A DNA stretch of 64,000 nt. Source: Frateuria flava (lineage in GTDB: Bacteria > Pseudomonadota > Gammaproteobacteria > Xanthomonadales > Rhodanobacteraceae). Location: the NCBI RefSeq assembly GCF_017837635.1, contig NZ_JAGJRS010000008.1:1-64000 (forward strand), given 5' to 3'. Of this stretch, positions 7,945-18,500 are shown piece after piece. The first letter of the stretch is position 1. Each line of letters starts with the position of its first letter. The translations under genes were made by a program, and so were the position numbers. The notes under the pieces are model-generated. The model was not told where the DNA came from, did no database searches, and saw only the letters and a program-made list of their open reading frames with translations.

Positions 7945-8440
7945 CCAGTGAATCCCTCCCCCGCAGTCGCGAGGGAAGGATTCGGTTGTGCGGGTCGCCG
8001 TAGCTGGAACGGGACTCCCGCGGCGCGCTCTGGAAGCCTTCCCGCCAACCGTCCGCTGACCAGTGAATCCTTCCCCCGCGCGCGGGGGAAGGTGCCCGAA
8101 GGGCGGATGGGGGAAGCCTTGCGAAAGCTCCCCGTCGACCCGGCCCAAGAGCGCCACCATCCGCCTGTCGGCACCTTCCCCGCAGTCGCGAGGGGAGGAT
8201 TCGGTTGTGCGGGTCGGCGTGGCTGGAACGGAAATCCCGCGTCGCGTTCTGGAAGCCATCCCGCCAACCGTCCGCTGACCAGTGAATCCTTCCCCCGCGC
8301 GCGGGGGAAGGTGCCCGAAGGGCGGATGGGGGAAGCCTTGCGAAAGACCTCCCCTCCGATCCGGCCCAAGAGCGCCCCCATCCGCCTGTCGGCGCCTTCC
8401 CCGCAGTCGCGAGGGAAGGATTCGGTTGTGCGGGTCGAGG
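7915..8440. repeat. Tandem repeat array carrying copies of the lysR 3' end
   Basis: The segment running CTGGAAGCC...ACCGTCCGCTGACCAGTGAATCC, which is the end of the lysR gene plus its stop codon, occurs at about 7915, 8030 and 8249. The shared ACCGTCCGCTGACC block starts at 7933, 8048 and 8267, so the steps are 115 and 219 bases. Between copies lie hairpin repeats of the GGGGGAAGGTGCCCGAAGGG type at 8071 and 8290, their inverted partners near 8150 and 8372, and a block GATTCGGTTGTGCGGGTCG at three places. No gene is seen from 7945 to 8500. Confidence 0.85.
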
Positions 8441-8506
8441 TCGCCTTTTGCAGGTACGGCCTCTTTGCCGATGGATTCACCTGATCGACGCTAGCGTCCG
8501 GTGGCC

Positions 8507-9181
8507 ATGCCATCGCGTCCCGTCAGCAACCCTTTCGGCGTCCCGCTTGCCAAACCGGTGGACGAGGTGCCGGCGGGCGCGCTCGCCACGTTGCGGCGCA
8601 AGGCGCGCGATTGCCAGGCGTGTCCGCTGTGGCGCTATGGCACGCAGACGGTGTTCGGGCAGGGGCCGGCCTCGGCGCGGGTGATGTTGATCGGCGAGCA
8701 GCCGGGCCTGCACGAGGACCGCGAAGGCGTACCGTTCGTCGGCCCCGCCGGGCAGTTGCTCGACCGCGCGCTGGGCGAGGCGGGGCTGGACCGCGAGAAG
8801 CTGTACCTGACCAACACTGTCAAGCACTTCAAGTACGAAACCCGCGGCACGGCCAAGCTGCACAAGCGCGCCAACGCCGCCGAGCAGGCCGCCTGCCGGA
8901 TGTGGCTGGCGGCCGAACTGCTGCGGGTGAAGCCGAAGCTGGTAGTGGGTCTGGGCGCGATGGCCGCGCAGACGATGTTCGGCAACGCCTTCCGCATCAC
9001 CCGCGAGCGTGGCGTGTGGCGGCCGTTGGGCGAGGGTGCGCGGGGCTTGGCGACGTGGCATCCGTCGGCGGTGTTGCGTATGCCTGAGGAAGAGAAGCGG
9101 CACGCGGCATTTGCCGAGCTGGCGGCAGATCTGCGGGCGGTGGCCGGGGCGCTTGAAGCGCTGGATCGGGCAGGCCGCTAA
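8507..9181 (+). CDS. udgX: UdgX-type uracil-DNA glycosylase
   Basis: A 224-residue DNA-repair enzyme of the uracil-DNA glycosylase superfamily. GEQPG (65-69 counting from the GTG two codons upstream) is the motif A form of UdgX rather than of family 4 enzymes. [20 protein letters not shown] (104-123) carries the extra loop of UdgX, whose histidine, here His121, forms a covalent bond with the abasic sugar after uracil is removed. WHPSA (186-190) is the C-terminal motif. CQAC (38-41) begins the iron-sulfur cluster site. The ATG at 8507 is chosen; GTG at 8501 is possible. The stop overlaps that of dnaE2 on the opposite strand. The covalent chemistry is known from mycobacterial UdgX and inferred here. 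Confidence 0.85.
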   Translation: MPSRPVSNPFGVPLAKPVDEVPAGALATLRRKARDCQACPLWRYGTQTVFGQGPASARVMLIGEQPGLHEDREGVPFVGPAGQLLDRALGEAGLDREKLYLTNTVKHFKYETRGTAKLHKRANAAEQAACRMWLAAELLRVKPKLVVGLGAMAAQTMFGNAFRITRERGVWRPLGEGARGLATWHPSAVLRMPEEEKRHAAFAELAADLRAVAGALEALDRAGR

Positions 9182-12100
9182 TGGAAGTCCCGCGACCGCA
9201 CGTCCAGCTCGCCCAGCATGGGCGTCAGATCCTCCAGCGAACGCGCGATCAGGTGCCGCACGCCGTGCTCGCTCTCCACGTGACCCTCGATCGCCAATAG
9301 CCGCGACGCGAGCAGCACACGTCGCTGGCGCAGCACCACGCGTCGCCAGATCACCACGTTGGTCAGCCCGAATTCGTCCTCGATCGTCAGGAACACCACG
9401 CCGCTGGAGGTCTGCGGCTGCTGGCGCAAGGTGACGATGCCGGCCACGCGCACCGGACGTCCGTTGGGCACGCCGGCCAGTTCGTTCGAGGCGAGGTAGT
9501 GCCGTGCGCGCAGCCGCGGACGGAGAAGCCGCAGCGGATGTGGGCCCAGCGTGGTGCCGGTGAGCGCGTAGTCGGCGCGCAGGTCCTCGCCGCGCGTAGG
9601 CAGCGGCAGCGCGATGGCCTCGGTTTCGGGCGTGGAGCCGGGAAACAGCGGCAGCTGCGGTTCCACCCCGGCGATCGCCCAGCGCGCGCGATGACGATGG
9701 CCGGCCAGCGCGCGCAAGGCTCCCGAATCGGCGAGCAGGGCCTGGTCACGGCGATCGAGTTGCGCGCGAATGCTCAGGTCCGCCACGTCGACGAACGGCC
9801 ATTGTTTGCGAGCGGCCATGATGTCTTTCGCGGTCGCTTCAGAGAATCCCCGGATCAGCCGCAGGCCCATGCGGATCGCCGGCTGCAGACGTGCATCGCG
9901 TTCGGGTTCCAGCGTGCAGTCCCAGTCGCTGTGGCGCACGTCGACCGGTAGCGTGCGGATGCCGTGGCGGCGGGCGTCCTGCAGCAACTGGTCCGGCGAG
10001 TAGAAGCCCATCGGCGCGGAGTTGATCAACGCGCAGGCGAACGCCGCCGGCTCGTGGCATTTGAGCCAGCTGCTGACGTAGGCGAGCAGGGCGAAGCTGG
10101 CGGCGTGCGATTCGGGAAAGCCGTAGCTGCCGAAGCCCTTGATCTGTTCGAACAGGTGCTCGCCGAACTCGCGGCTGTAGCCGTTCTTCAGCATGCCGGC
10201 AAGCAGTTTCTCGCGATGCGGTTCCAGTCCGCCATGGCGCTTCCAGGCTGCCATCGAACGGCGCAGCGCGTCAGCCTGGCTGCCGTTGAAGTCGGCCGCG
10301 ACCATGGCGATCTGCATCACCTGTTCCTGGAACAACGGAACGCCGAGCGTGCGCTCGAGGACTCTCTTCAATTTCTCGGATGGGTAGTTGACCGGCTCTT
10401 CGCCATTCCGCCGGCGCAGGTAGGGATGCACCATGTCGCCCTGGATTGGGCCAGGACGCACGATCGCCACCTCGATCACCAGATCGTAGAACGCCTTCGG
10501 CTTCAGGCGCGGCAGCATGGCCATCTGCGCGCGCGATTCGATCTGGAACACACCAATGGTGTCGGCGCGGCTGATCATGTCGTAGGTGGGTTTGTCGTCC
10601 TTGTGGTCCTTGTTGATACCGGCGATGGTGTACTCGCCGCGACCGCTGTCACGCAGCAGGTCGAAGGTCTTGCGTATTGCCGTGAGCATGCCCAGCGCCA
10701 GGCAATCCACTTTCAGCATGCCCAGCGTGTCCAGGTCGTCCTTGTTCCACTGGATCACCGTACGGCCGTCCATCGCGGTGTTCTCGACCGGCACCAGCGT
10801 GGTGAGCGGGTGCTCGGAAATGACGAAGCCGCCGGGGTGCTGGGAGAGGTGGCGCGGGAAGCCGATCAGCTGCACGGTGAGTGCGAGGACCTGGCGTATC
10901 AGCGGCGTGTCCGGATCGAAGCCGCGCTCGCGCAGGCGGTCCGATGGTGGGACTTCGCCGCTCCAGCGGTCCAGCGTCGAGGAAAGCTCACCGACAAGCT
11001 CCGGCGTCATGCCCAGCGCACGCGCCACGTCGCGGATGGCGCCGCGACCGCGGTACTCGGTGGCCACCGCGGTGAGTGCGGCCCGGTCGCGGCCGTAGCG
11101 CTTGAACACGTACTGCAGGACTTCCTCGCGGCGCTCGTGCTCGAAGTCGACGTCGATGTCCGGCGGCTCGTCCCGGTCGGCCGAGATGAAGCGCTCGAAG
11201 AGCAGGTTGCTCGTTTCCGGATCGGCTTCGGTAATGCCGAGCACAAAGCAGACGAGCGAATTGGCCGCCGAGCCGCGGCCCTGGCACAGAATGTTTTCCG
11301 ATCGCGCGAAACGCACGATGTCGTGCACGGTGAGGAAGTAGGACTCGTACGCCTTGGTCCGGATCAGCGCCAGTTCGTCCTCGATCTGCTTGCGCCACGC
11401 GTCCCTTTCGCCGCCTGGCCAGCGCCAGCGCACACCTTCCTCGACCAGTTGGCGCAGCCAGGTGGTCGGGGTGTGGCCTTGCGGCACCAGCTCGTGCGGG
11501 TAGGTGTAATCAAGTTCCTCCAGCTTGAACGTGCAGCGCTGCGCGATCTCGACGCTCTCCGCGAGAAGTTCGGGCGGATAGATGGCCGAAAGCGCACGGC
11601 GTGTGCGCAAGTGGCGCTCGCCGTTGGGGAACAGGCGATGGCCGGCCTGCGCCACGGTGGTGTGGTGGCGGATGGCGGTCATGACGTCCTGCAGCGGGCG
11701 GCGGGCGCGCACGTGCATGTGCGCGTCGCCGCTGGCGACCAGCGGCAGGCTGAGGCGTTCGCCGACGGCACGCAGGGATGCCAGGCGCGCGGCGTCGTCG
11801 GGACCGCGGTGCAACTCGACCGCGAGCCAGCAGCGGCCCGGGAAGCGTTCCTTCAACCAGCTGCCTTCGGACTCGTCCGGTTGCGCGCCCGGCAACCACA
11901 GGGCGAGCAGGCCGCCGGTTTCTCCCAGATCCTCGCGCAGGAATTCATAGCTACCCTTGGGCGCACGACGGCGTGCGGTGGTGATGAGCTGGCACAGCCG
12001 CGCGTAACCTTGGCCGCTCTCCACCAGCAGTACGCATTTGTCGCCGTCGGCGAACTGGAACTCGCTGCCGACGATCAGCCTGACGCCGGTTTCGCGGGAG

Positions 12101-12267
12101 GCTTCCAGCGCGCGCACGATGCCGGCGAGGGTGCATTCGTCGGTGATCGCGAGCGCACTGTAGCCCTGTTGCTGTGCGCGTTCGAACAGTTCGATTGCCC
12201 GCGAAGCGCCGCGCTGGAAGCTGAAGGCGGAGAGGCAATGGAGTTCGGCGTAGTCCGGCAGGCTCAT
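9178..12267 (-). CDS. dnaE2: Error-prone DNA polymerase DnaE2
   Basis: A 1029-residue C-family polymerase subunit used with ImuA and ImuB for SOS mutagenesis. Residues about 5-270 are the PHP domain in the divergent form of DnaE2 ([20 protein letters not shown]). The palm catalytic aspartates are visible in PPDIDVDF (Asp370, Asp372, Asp374), followed by [16 protein letters not shown] helix-hairpin-helix and an OB-fold region follow near the C-terminus ([21 protein letters not shown]). The ATG at 12267 is used; it overlaps the TGA of a 62-codon frame that begins on the imuB stop. The frame is open further upstream, but that sequence is antisense-like and contains repeats. It ends tail to tail with udgX. 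Confidence 0.95.
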   Translation of the reverse strand: MSLPDYAELHCLSAFSFQRGASRAIELFERAQQQGYSALAITDECTLAGIVRALEASRETGVRLIVGSEFQFADGDKCVLLVESGQGYARLCQLITTARRRAPKGSYEFLREDLGETGGLLALWLPGAQPDESEGSWLKERFPGRCWLAVELHRGPDDAARLASLRAVGERLSLPLVASGDAHMHVRARRPLQDVMTAIRHHTTVAQAGHRLFPNGERHLRTRRALSAIYPPELLAESVEIAQRCTFKLEELDYTYPHELVPQGHTPTTWLRQLVEEGVRWRWPGGERDAWRKQIEDELALIRTKAYESYFLTVHDIVRFARSENILCQGRGSAANSLVCFVLGITEADPETSNLLFERFISADRDEPPDIDVDFEHERREEVLQYVFKRYGRDRAALTAVATEYRGRGAIRDVARALGMTPELVGELSSTLDRWSGEVPPSDRLRERGFDPDTPLIRQVLALTVQLIGFPRHLSQHPGGFVISEHPLTTLVPVENTAMDGRTVIQWNKDDLDTLGMLKVDCLALGMLTAIRKTFDLLRDSGRGEYTIAGINKDHKDDKPTYDMISRADTIGVFQIESRAQMAMLPRLKPKAFYDLVIEVAIVRPGPIQGDMVHPYLRRRNGEEPVNYPSEKLKRVLERTLGVPLFQEQVMQIAMVAADFNGSQADALRRSMAAWKRHGGLEPHREKLLAGMLKNGYSREFGEHLFEQIKGFGSYGFPESHAASFALLAYVSSWLKCHEPAAFACALINSAPMGFYSPDQLLQDARRHGIRTLPVDVRHSDWDCTLEPERDARLQPAIRMGLRLIRGFSEATAKDIMAARKQWPFVDVADLSIRAQLDRRDQALLADSGALRALAGHRHRARWAIAGVEPQLPLFPGSTPETEAIALPLPTRGEDLRADYALTGTTLGPHPLRLLRPRLRARHYLASNELAGVPNGRPVRVAGIVTLRQQPQTSSGVVFLTIEDEFGLTNVVIWRRVVLRQRRVLLASRLLAIEGHVESEHGVRHLIARSLEDLTPMLGELDVRSRDFH

Positions 12268-12452
12268 GCCGCTGCCTTTCGACTCTGGCGCGCCTTTCGC
12301 AGGAGCGCACCCTGTGCGCGACCGGTGACGCCGTGAACTTCGGTTGCGTGAGGATGGTGGTCGCGCACAGGGTGCGCTCCTGCAGGGAAGGCATGCGGGG
12401 TCGTGACGAAACGACATTGCACGGCAAACGCGGTTTGGAGTTGGAGGTTCAT
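12264..12452 (-). CDS. Bridge frame between imuB and dnaE2 (62 codons, doubtful gene)
   Basis: An open frame of 62 codons that starts with an ATG overlapping the imuB stop (ATGA, 12452-12449) and ends with a TGA overlapping the dnaE2 start (ATGA, 12267-12264). Most of it is a pair of REP-like repeats. The product (starts [15 protein letters not shown]) resembles no family I know. It is listed because the double ATGA overlap would let ribosomes pass from imuB to dnaE2. Whether it is translated cannot be told from sequence. Confidence 0.3.
   Translation of the reverse strand: MNLQLQTAFAVQCRFVTTPHAFPAGAHPVRDHHPHATEVHGVTGRAQGALLRKARQSRKAAA
12299..12383. repeat. REP-like pair: perfect 25-bp inverted repeat between imuB and dnaE2
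   Basis: The arm at 12299-12323 (GCAGGAGCGCACCCTGTGCG plus CGACC) is exactly the reverse complement of the arm at 12359-12383, with 35 bases between. Both arms have GCAGG where the copies at 1524 and 35827 have GTAGG, which removes the TAG. In RNA this would form a very stable hairpin inside the imuB-dnaE2 transcript, with no T-run after it. Confidence 0.9.
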
Positions 12453-13852
12453 GCGAACCACCCGTGCAGCATGAAGCCCTCGCGCTCGCCGACCGGGCAA
12501 TAGGCCCAGGCGCGCTGGCCGGCGGCGGTTTCCACCACGTAGTAGTCGCGCCGCACGTCGCCATCCCACCAGCCGCTTTCGACGCGCTCGGGGCCGGCCA
12601 GGATGCGCAGTTCGCGCTCGCGCAGCGGAATCGGCTGCGGCAGCAGCCAGCCGGGGCGGGGCTGGGGTGGGGCGGGGGCGCTCTGGCCATGGTCGCGCCA
12701 GGCGCGTTCGGGGCGGTGGTCGGCGTGGACCGACAGGCCGTGCACGGCTTCGTCGCCCAGACGCGCGCGCAGGCGCTCGCGCAGTTGCTCCCACGGCACC
12801 GCCTGTTGCGGACGCACGTCGAAAAGGTCACGGCCAGCCGGGACGAATGGCGGCAGTTCGCGCGCGATCAGTTGCAGGGCACGCACCGGCGCGGCCAGTT
12901 GCACCACATCGAGCCGTCCGCGGGCCAGTTCGAACAGCATGCCCCCGTCGCGCTCGGGAGCGAGCAGGCCGACCGGCACTTCGGTGGCGGCGCCACGCTC
13001 GTGCTCCAGCCGCAGCACGAAGCGTTGTACGCCGCCGTCGCGACCGGCGAGGTATGCGGCGAGATCGCCGGTCATGCGGCGCAGCGGGAACAGCAACTGG
13101 CCTGTCGCGCCGACCTCGTAGTTGAACTCGATGCGCGACTCGAAATGATCCGGCGGCTGGTAGCAGGTAAGCGGCGTGGCGAGTGTGCCGGTGAGGCGAT
13201 CGAGCTGGTCGAGGGTGTCGGCGCCGACGCGCCGCCCCAGCGCCGCGCGCGGCAGGGCATAGACCTGGGCGAGCCGGCGCAGGCCCATGCGGCGCAGGCT
13301 GTCGGCCGCTTCCGGCGGCAGCCCGGCGCGTTCTACCGGCAGCTGGCCGAGCGCCTGCTTCAGCGGCGCGTCGTGGGTGATCGCCAGGCCGTCGTGCACG
13401 CCGGCCAACGCGCGTGCGGCCCACGGGTTGGGTGCGAGCGCGATGCGATGGCGGAAGCCGAGCGCGACCAAGTCCTCGCGCAGCAGCGCTTCCATCCGCG
13501 GCCATGGCCCGAACAGGCGGAAACTCGCCTCCACTTCGATCAGCAGCGAAGCGGGCATCTGCCGGCTGACCTGCGCACCGTAGCGGTAGGCCCAGGCGGC
13601 CAGGAAGTCGTGCCAGCGCGTGGTTTCGAGCGGATCGTGCTCGACCGTGGCAAACCGCGCGCAGATCGCCTGCGCGGTGGCCAGCGGCAGGCCCGCACGC
13701 AGGCCCTGTGCCTTCGCGGCGGCGTTGACCGCGCGCAGCACGCGCCGCTGCACGGGGCCGTCGACCAGCACCAGCGGCTCGTCCGGCGTGGCATGGCGCC
13801 GGAGAACGCCGTCGAGCGCCAACTGCGGCAACAGGATGCAGGCCCACAACAT
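12449..13852 (-). CDS. imuB: ImuB, Y-family polymerase-like protein of the SOS mutasome
   Basis: A 467-residue Y-family homologue. ImuB lacks polymerase activity and instead links DnaE2 and ImuA to the sliding clamp. The N-terminal palm ([19 protein letters not shown]), the fingers region and [14 protein letters not shown] (about 101-114) are typical; the last lacks the acidic pair that active Y-family enzymes carry. [21 protein letters not shown] (about 187-207) is the helix-hairpin-helix. The C-terminus ends in [21 protein letters not shown], the ImuB tail. It starts eight bases after imuA and lies in the lexA-imuA-imuB-dnaE2 operon. Its stop codon overlaps the start of the bridge frame to dnaE2. 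Confidence 0.95.
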   Translation of the reverse strand: MLWACILLPQLALDGVLRRHATPDEPLVLVDGPVQRRVLRAVNAAAKAQGLRAGLPLATAQAICARFATVEHDPLETTRWHDFLAAWAYRYGAQVSRQMPASLLIEVEASFRLFGPWPRMEALLREDLVALGFRHRIALAPNPWAARALAGVHDGLAITHDAPLKQALGQLPVERAGLPPEAADSLRRMGLRRLAQVYALPRAALGRRVGADTLDQLDRLTGTLATPLTCYQPPDHFESRIEFNYEVGATGQLLFPLRRMTGDLAAYLAGRDGGVQRFVLRLEHERGAATEVPVGLLAPERDGGMLFELARGRLDVVQLAAPVRALQLIARELPPFVPAGRDLFDVRPQQAVPWEQLRERLRARLGDEAVHGLSVHADHRPERAWRDHGQSAPAPPQPRPGWLLPQPIPLRERELRILAGPERVESGWWDGDVRRDYYVVETAAGQRAWAYCPVGEREGFMLHGWFA

Positions 13853-13861
13853 GCCGTGGCC

Positions 13862-14533
13862 TCAGGCGCGATCCGGGACAGCCGTGGCGGGACTGTCCGG
13901 GGGAGCTTCGGACGTGCCCGTCGGCAGCGGCCAGGGCAGCGGCTGCGCTGGCGGATTGCCACCGCGGCACTTGAGCACGCGCAGGCGTGCGGGGCGGGTT
14001 TCCATAACCAATCGCAGCGCGGCGGGCGAGGCATGCGCCGCGGCCGAGGCAGGGCGCATCGCGATGCCCAGGCACTGTCCGGTTTCCGCCGCCAGTTGCA
14101 GCCGGCGCAGCGTGCGGTCGTCGGCATGTTGCGGCCAGCACAGCACGGCGGCGCAGGCGGCCGAGCGCAGGCATTGCTCGGTTGCCCAGGGCACGTCACG
14201 CGCTTCGGCGCGCACCACCTGCAGCCGGTCCAGTCGCACGCCGGCGTTGGCCCAGGCGGCGGGGAAAGGCAGGTAGGGCGGGGCGATCAGCGCGACCCGC
14301 CCGTCGGCCTGGGTCAGGCGCGCGAGCGTGGGCCACAGCAAGGTCAGTTCGCCGATGCCATCGAGTGGCAGCAGCACTTCGCTCAAGGCGGCTTCGGGCC
14401 AGCCGCCGCTGGGCAGGGTGGCGTCCAGCCGCGGGAAGCCGGTCGGCTGGCGCGAGGGCGGACGGGCCTGCGGCTGGCCGCGCCAGAGGCGGCGGGCATC
14501 GAACAGGTGATCGAGGGCGACGACGTTGCTCAT
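13862..14533 (-). CDS. imuA: ImuA, RecA-like SOS mutagenesis protein
   Basis: A 223-residue RecA/SulA-like protein that works with ImuB and DnaE2 in translesion synthesis. The family pattern is visible in FPRLDATLPSGGWPEAALSEVL near residues 33-54, where the Walker-A region of RecA has become degenerate, and in RVALIAPPYLPFPAAWANAGV. The ATG at 14533 (MSNVVALDHLF) is used; the GTG two codons earlier is less likely. This ATG overlaps the TGA of a 101-codon frame that begins on the lexA stop. The gene is followed by imuB after eight bases. Damage induction through LexA is expected. Confidence 0.93.
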   Translation of the reverse strand: MSNVVALDHLFDARRLWRGQPQARPPSRQPTGFPRLDATLPSGGWPEAALSEVLLPLDGIGELTLLWPTLARLTQADGRVALIAPPYLPFPAAWANAGVRLDRLQVVRAEARDVPWATEQCLRSAACAAVLCWPQHADDRTLRRLQLAAETGQCLGIAMRPASAAAHASPAALRLVMETRPARLRVLKCRGGNPPAQPLPWPLPTGTSEAPPDSPATAVPDRA

Positions 14534-14835
14534 GCGCACAGCCCCATCGAGTGCGCTTCAACCCATCGCTCCGCATGTCCATGGAGGGCTGAAGCCCGTC
14601 CTGCGGCAGCTGCGCATGATGCGGCCTGGTCGCAAGGCCTCCCCCATCCGCCCTGCGGGCACCTTCCCCCGTGGGACGGGGGAAGGCTCATCCTCGCAGC
14701 CGCACGCTTCCGATCCTTCCCCCGCTTGCGGGGGAAGGTGCCCGAAGGGCGGATGGGGGTGAGCGGAGCGCGGCCTTCCCGATGGGCCGCCGCCGGGAGG
14801 CGCTGGCGCCCGCCCCAGCCTGCGTGGGCGTTCAT
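14530..14835 (-). CDS. Bridge frame between lexA and imuA (101 codons, doubtful gene)
   Basis: An open frame that begins at an ATG sharing one base with the lexA stop (TGATG, 14837-14833) and ends with a TGA overlapping the imuA start (ATGA, 14533-14530). It runs through two inverted copies of the GGGGGAAGGTGCCC repeat. The predicted product ([13 protein letters not shown]...) is low in complexity and matches no family I know. It may be only a by-product of the stop-free repeat, but it spans the gap exactly. Confidence 0.3.
   Translation of the reverse strand: MNAHAGWGGRQRLPAAAHREGRAPLTPIRPSGTFPRKRGKDRKRAAARMSLPPSHGGRCPQGGWGRPCDQAASCAAAAGRASALHGHAERWVEAHSMGLCA
14640..14759. repeat. Inverted pair of 'GGGGGAAGGTGCCCGAAGGGCGGATGGGGG' repeats
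   Basis: The unit CCCCCATCCGCCCTGCGGGC...CCGTGGGACGGGGGAAGG (14640-14686) and its inverted partner (14718-14759) face each other between lexA and imuA. Each unit contains an inner hairpin (for example CCCCCGCTTGCGGGGG). This is the main repeat family of the window, with members in eight intergenic spaces. Neither strand contains a stop codon in any frame within the core unit. Confidence 0.85.
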
Positions 14836-15440
14836 CAGCCGGGCCTCACCAGCCCCGCGAACAAACCCTCGATGGCGAAGTCGGTGGCGCGCGGGTCCAC
14901 TTCGATCGGCGCATAGGCGGGATTGCGCGGCAGCAGGCGGATGTGGCCGTCCCTGCGTTCGAACCGCTTGACCGTGAACTCGCCCTCCAGCCGCGCCACC
15001 ACCGTCTGGCCGTGGCGTGCCTCGGGCGTGCGGTGCACGCCGATCAGGTCGCCGGGGAGGATGCCGTCGAGCAGCATCGATTCGCCCACCACTTCCAGCA
15101 GGTAATCCGGCTTGAGGCGGAACAGCGAGGCGTCCAACGCGACCTCCCGTCGTACCTCGGCGTCCGAACCGATCGGCCGGCCCGCCGCCACGCGACCGAG
15201 CAGCGGCACGGTGAGCGTCGGCACCGGCTCGCCTTGGCGCAGGCGGATGCCGCGTGCCTGGCCGGGCACCCATTCGATGTGTCCCTCGCGCGCCAGCGCT
15301 TCCAGGTGCAGCCGCGCCGAGCGGTTCTGCTTCAGGCCCAGCGCGGCGGCGATCTGCAGCTGCGAGGGCGGATAGCCGTGTGCCGCGACGTGTTCTCGCA
15401 GGTAGTCGAGCAGGGCCTGGCGGATGGGGGTCAGGGTCAT
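14835..15440 (-). CDS. lexA: LexA repressor (SOS response), LexA2-like
   Basis: A 201-residue SOS repressor. Residues 1-65 are the winged helix-turn-helix ([33 protein letters not shown]). The self-cleavage site is Ala86-Gly87 in GRVAAGRP, and the Ser-Lys dyad is Ser121 in VVGESM and Lys158 in FTVKRF. It heads the imuA-imuB-dnaE2 operon, the arrangement often called lexA2 in Xanthomonadales. The ATG at 15440 starts [11 protein letters not shown] and is only two bases from a perfect palindrome, with no ribosome-binding site, so translation from a leaderless transcript is likely. Autorepression is expected. Confidence 0.95.
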   Translation of the reverse strand: MTLTPIRQALLDYLREHVAAHGYPPSQLQIAAALGLKQNRSARLHLEALAREGHIEWVPGQARGIRLRQGEPVPTLTVPLLGRVAAGRPIGSDAEVRREVALDASLFRLKPDYLLEVVGESMLLDGILPGDLIGVHRTPEARHGQTVVARLEGEFTVKRFERRDGHIRLLPRNPAYAPIEVDPRATDFAIEGLFAGLVRPG

Positions 15441-15442
15441 GT

Positions 15443-15456
15443 TACTAATATTAGTA
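15443..15456. promoter_or_regulatory. LexA operator (perfect 14-bp palindrome) and lexA promoter
   Basis: TACTAATATTAGTA is its own reverse complement and contains the TTAG and TACTA blocks known from LexA sites of Xanthomonadales. On the minus strand the core TAATAT makes a good -10 box seven bases before the lexA ATG, so the transcript would begin at or near the start codon. No clear -35 box is seen. The site also lies about 100 bases upstream of the divergent hybrid kinase gene. Confidence 0.75.
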
Positions 15457-15552
15457 CATCGAAGAAGGTCGCGGCAGGGGGAGGCTTTTGGCATTATTTC
15501 GTTAAGGGGAATCCGGCACTTTGCCGAAAGCCTGAAGGCCCGAGGGACTGCG

Positions 15553-18500
15553 ATGCGTCCGCGAAGGACTTCAGGCGTGTGGGGAAAACACATGATGTGC
15601 GCTTTGCTGCTGGGCGTTGGCTTGCTGCTGGGTGTGCCCGCGGCGGCCGCCAATGCGCCGGCCCCCGCTCCCGTTGCTGTCGAAGCGTCCCCGGACCGGG
15701 TCCTGCCGACTCCGCAGTTCCGCCGCTACGGCAGCGCCGATGGCCTGCCCAGCAGCCTGGTCTACACCGCCGTGCAGGCGCCGGACGGCACCATGTGGTT
15801 CGGCACCAAGAACGGCATTGCGCGTTTTGACGGTGTCGAGTTCCGCAATTTCCGCCACGTTTCCGGCGACCCCGATTCGCTCGCCGGCAACGGCATCTCC
15901 TCGCTGCTGATCGACAAACAGGGGCGGCTGTGGGCCGCCGGTCTGGACGCCGGCCTGAACCGGCTCAATGCCTCCACCGGCAGGTTCGAGCACTGGAAAC
16001 ACGACCCGGCCGATCCCGACAGCCTGGTGAGCGAGAAGGTGTGGGCGCTGGCGCAGACGGCCGACGGCCTGTGGGTGGGCACCCGCTTCGGGCTGGACCG
16101 CATGCGCCCGGACGGCAGCTTCGAGCACGTCGTCAACCCGCTGCTCGGCCCCGGGCCCGCCGACTTCGGCGAGGTGGCGACGCTCTACGTCGATCCGCGC
16201 CAGCGCCTGTGGGTCGGCAGCATCCACGGCATTTTCCGGCGCGACACGGACGGCAGCTGGCACCAGATATTGCCGGCCGACCCGGCACAGACGGTGGACG
16301 CCTGGCGCATCGACGGCAACGGCGAGGAGGTACGCATCGCCACCGTGCGCGGGTTGCTGGTGGTCGGGGCCGACGGCCGCGCGCACCGTTTCGCACGCGA
16401 CGTGCTGCCCGACACCAACGTGATGGCGAGCACCCGCGATCAGTCCGGCCGGCTGTGGATCGGCACCCAGCGCGGCCTGTTCCTGCAGGAACGGCCGGAC
16501 GGCCCGGTCCTTCCCGTGATGAACCGCCCGGTGCTCTACGGCAACCTGCCGGGCACCTGGGTGTGGCAGCTATTCGTCGATCGCGAAGGCGGCCTGTGGG
16601 TGACCACGCTCGATGGCGGCGTGGCCTACCTGGCGCCGGGCTGGTTCAGTTTCAGCCGCTACACGCACGTGCCGGACAATCCGGCGAGCCTGCGCGACTC
16701 GGTGGCCACGACCATGGCGCGCGGACGCGACGGCCGTCGCATCTGGGTCGGCGAGCGCGACGGGCGCGTGGATCGGCTCGACCCCTACACCGGCAAGGTC
16801 GAACATGTGCTCTCGGGCCTGCGCGGCGACGTGCTGGGCATGACCGAGGGCAATGGCGGCCGCCTGTGGGTCGCGGTGCAGGGCACGCTCTATCGCACGC
16901 AGGGTTCGCAGGCCGTCGCGGTCGACCCGGAAGGCCGGATGTTCCGTCGCCCGCTGGAAGTCGAGCCCGGCCCCGACCATCGCCTGTACGTTCGCACCTT
17001 CCGCGAGGGACTGTTCCGCGTCGATCCGGACACGCTCCAGGTGACCCGCGTGCCGATGCACCAGGCCGACGACAAGATGCTGTGGGGCGCCCAGATGACG
17101 CTCAACGACCGCGGCACCTTTTACTACGCCAGCGAAGGCGGGCTGATGCAGCTGGACGCCACGCACAGCTTCTTCGAGCCGGTGCCCGGCGGGCCCACCG
17201 GCATCTCGGTGGAGGCCTTCAGTTTTTCCACCGACGGTTTGTGGCTGGCCACGCCCGACGGGCTGGAACAGTACCGCTACCGCGACGACGGCCTGGCGCT
17301 GGTGCGCCACGTGGACATGGCGCACGGCTGGCCCTCGGTCGGCGTGGTCGACATGCGCGTGGATGCGCGCGGGCGGGTGTGGATCTTCGGCACCGATGGC
17401 CTGTGGCGCTTCGATCCGGATACCGGCCGCTTCCGCTCGTTCGGCCTGCAGGACGGCCTGAGCAACACCGAGTTCTCGCGCGGCTTCGCGCTGATGCCCG
17501 ATGGCAATCTGTACGCCCCCACGCTCGGCGGCGTAGTTGCCTTCAACCCCGACCGCGTGTGCGAGCAGGCCACCGTGCCGCAACTGGCGCTGACCCGTGT
17601 GCGGGTGCGCCGCCACGGCGTGCTGGTGGATCTGCCGCTGGGCCCCGGTCCGATCGAGGTGGACTGGCGCGACCGTGAGTTGGGCGTCGAGGCGCGCGTG
17701 TTCTCCTATGTCGACCCCTCGGCCAACCATTACCGCTTTCGGCTTGATGGGCTGGACAACAGCTGGGTGGACGTCGACAGCCGGGGCCAGCGCGACTTCG
17801 CCGGGCTGGGCGCAGGTGACTACACCTTGCGCGTGATGGCGGTCGGCGCCGGTGGCGCCTGGGCGCACCTGGCCGCGCCGCTGCGCATCCATGTCGAAGC
17901 GCCACCGTGGGCACGCTGGTGGGCCTGGCTGACCTACGCCATCACCCTGGTGCTGGTCGTATGGACCGCGCTGCGGTTCTGGCGCCGGCGCATCGCGCAA
18001 CGCCACCGCATCGCGATGTCCGAGCAGCAGCGCTGCCTGGCCGAGGAGGCCAGCGCCGCCAAGACCCAGTTCCTGGCCACCCTGAGCCACGAGATACGCA
18101 CGCCGATGACCGGCGTGATGGGCATGGCCGAGCTGCTGCTGACCACGTCGCTCAAGCCCGAGCAGCGCGAGTACACCCTGGCCATGCAGCGCTCCGGCGG
18201 CATGCTGCTCAAGCTGCTCAACGACGCGCTGGACCTTGCGCGCATCGAGGCTGGCCGGCTCGATCTGGAATGCGCGCCGTTCGACCCGCGCCAGCTCGTC
18301 GACGACGTGGCGCAACTGCAATTGGGCCACGCGCAGGCCAAGCGCCTGTCGCTCACCGTGGACCTGGCCGACGACCTGCCGCCGAAGGTGGTCGGCGATG
18401 CGGTGCGTATCAAGCAGGTACTGCTCAACCTCACCCACAACGCGCTGAAGTTCACCGAATACGGCAGCGTGAAACTGTGCGTGCAGCGCTACACCGATGG

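Noticed and set aside
9964-14971. Long plus-strand frames of about 790 and 835 codons opposite dnaE2, imuB and imuA
   Set aside because: They are shadows of conserved minus-strand genes whose motifs are intact; the antisense products have no recognisable motif.
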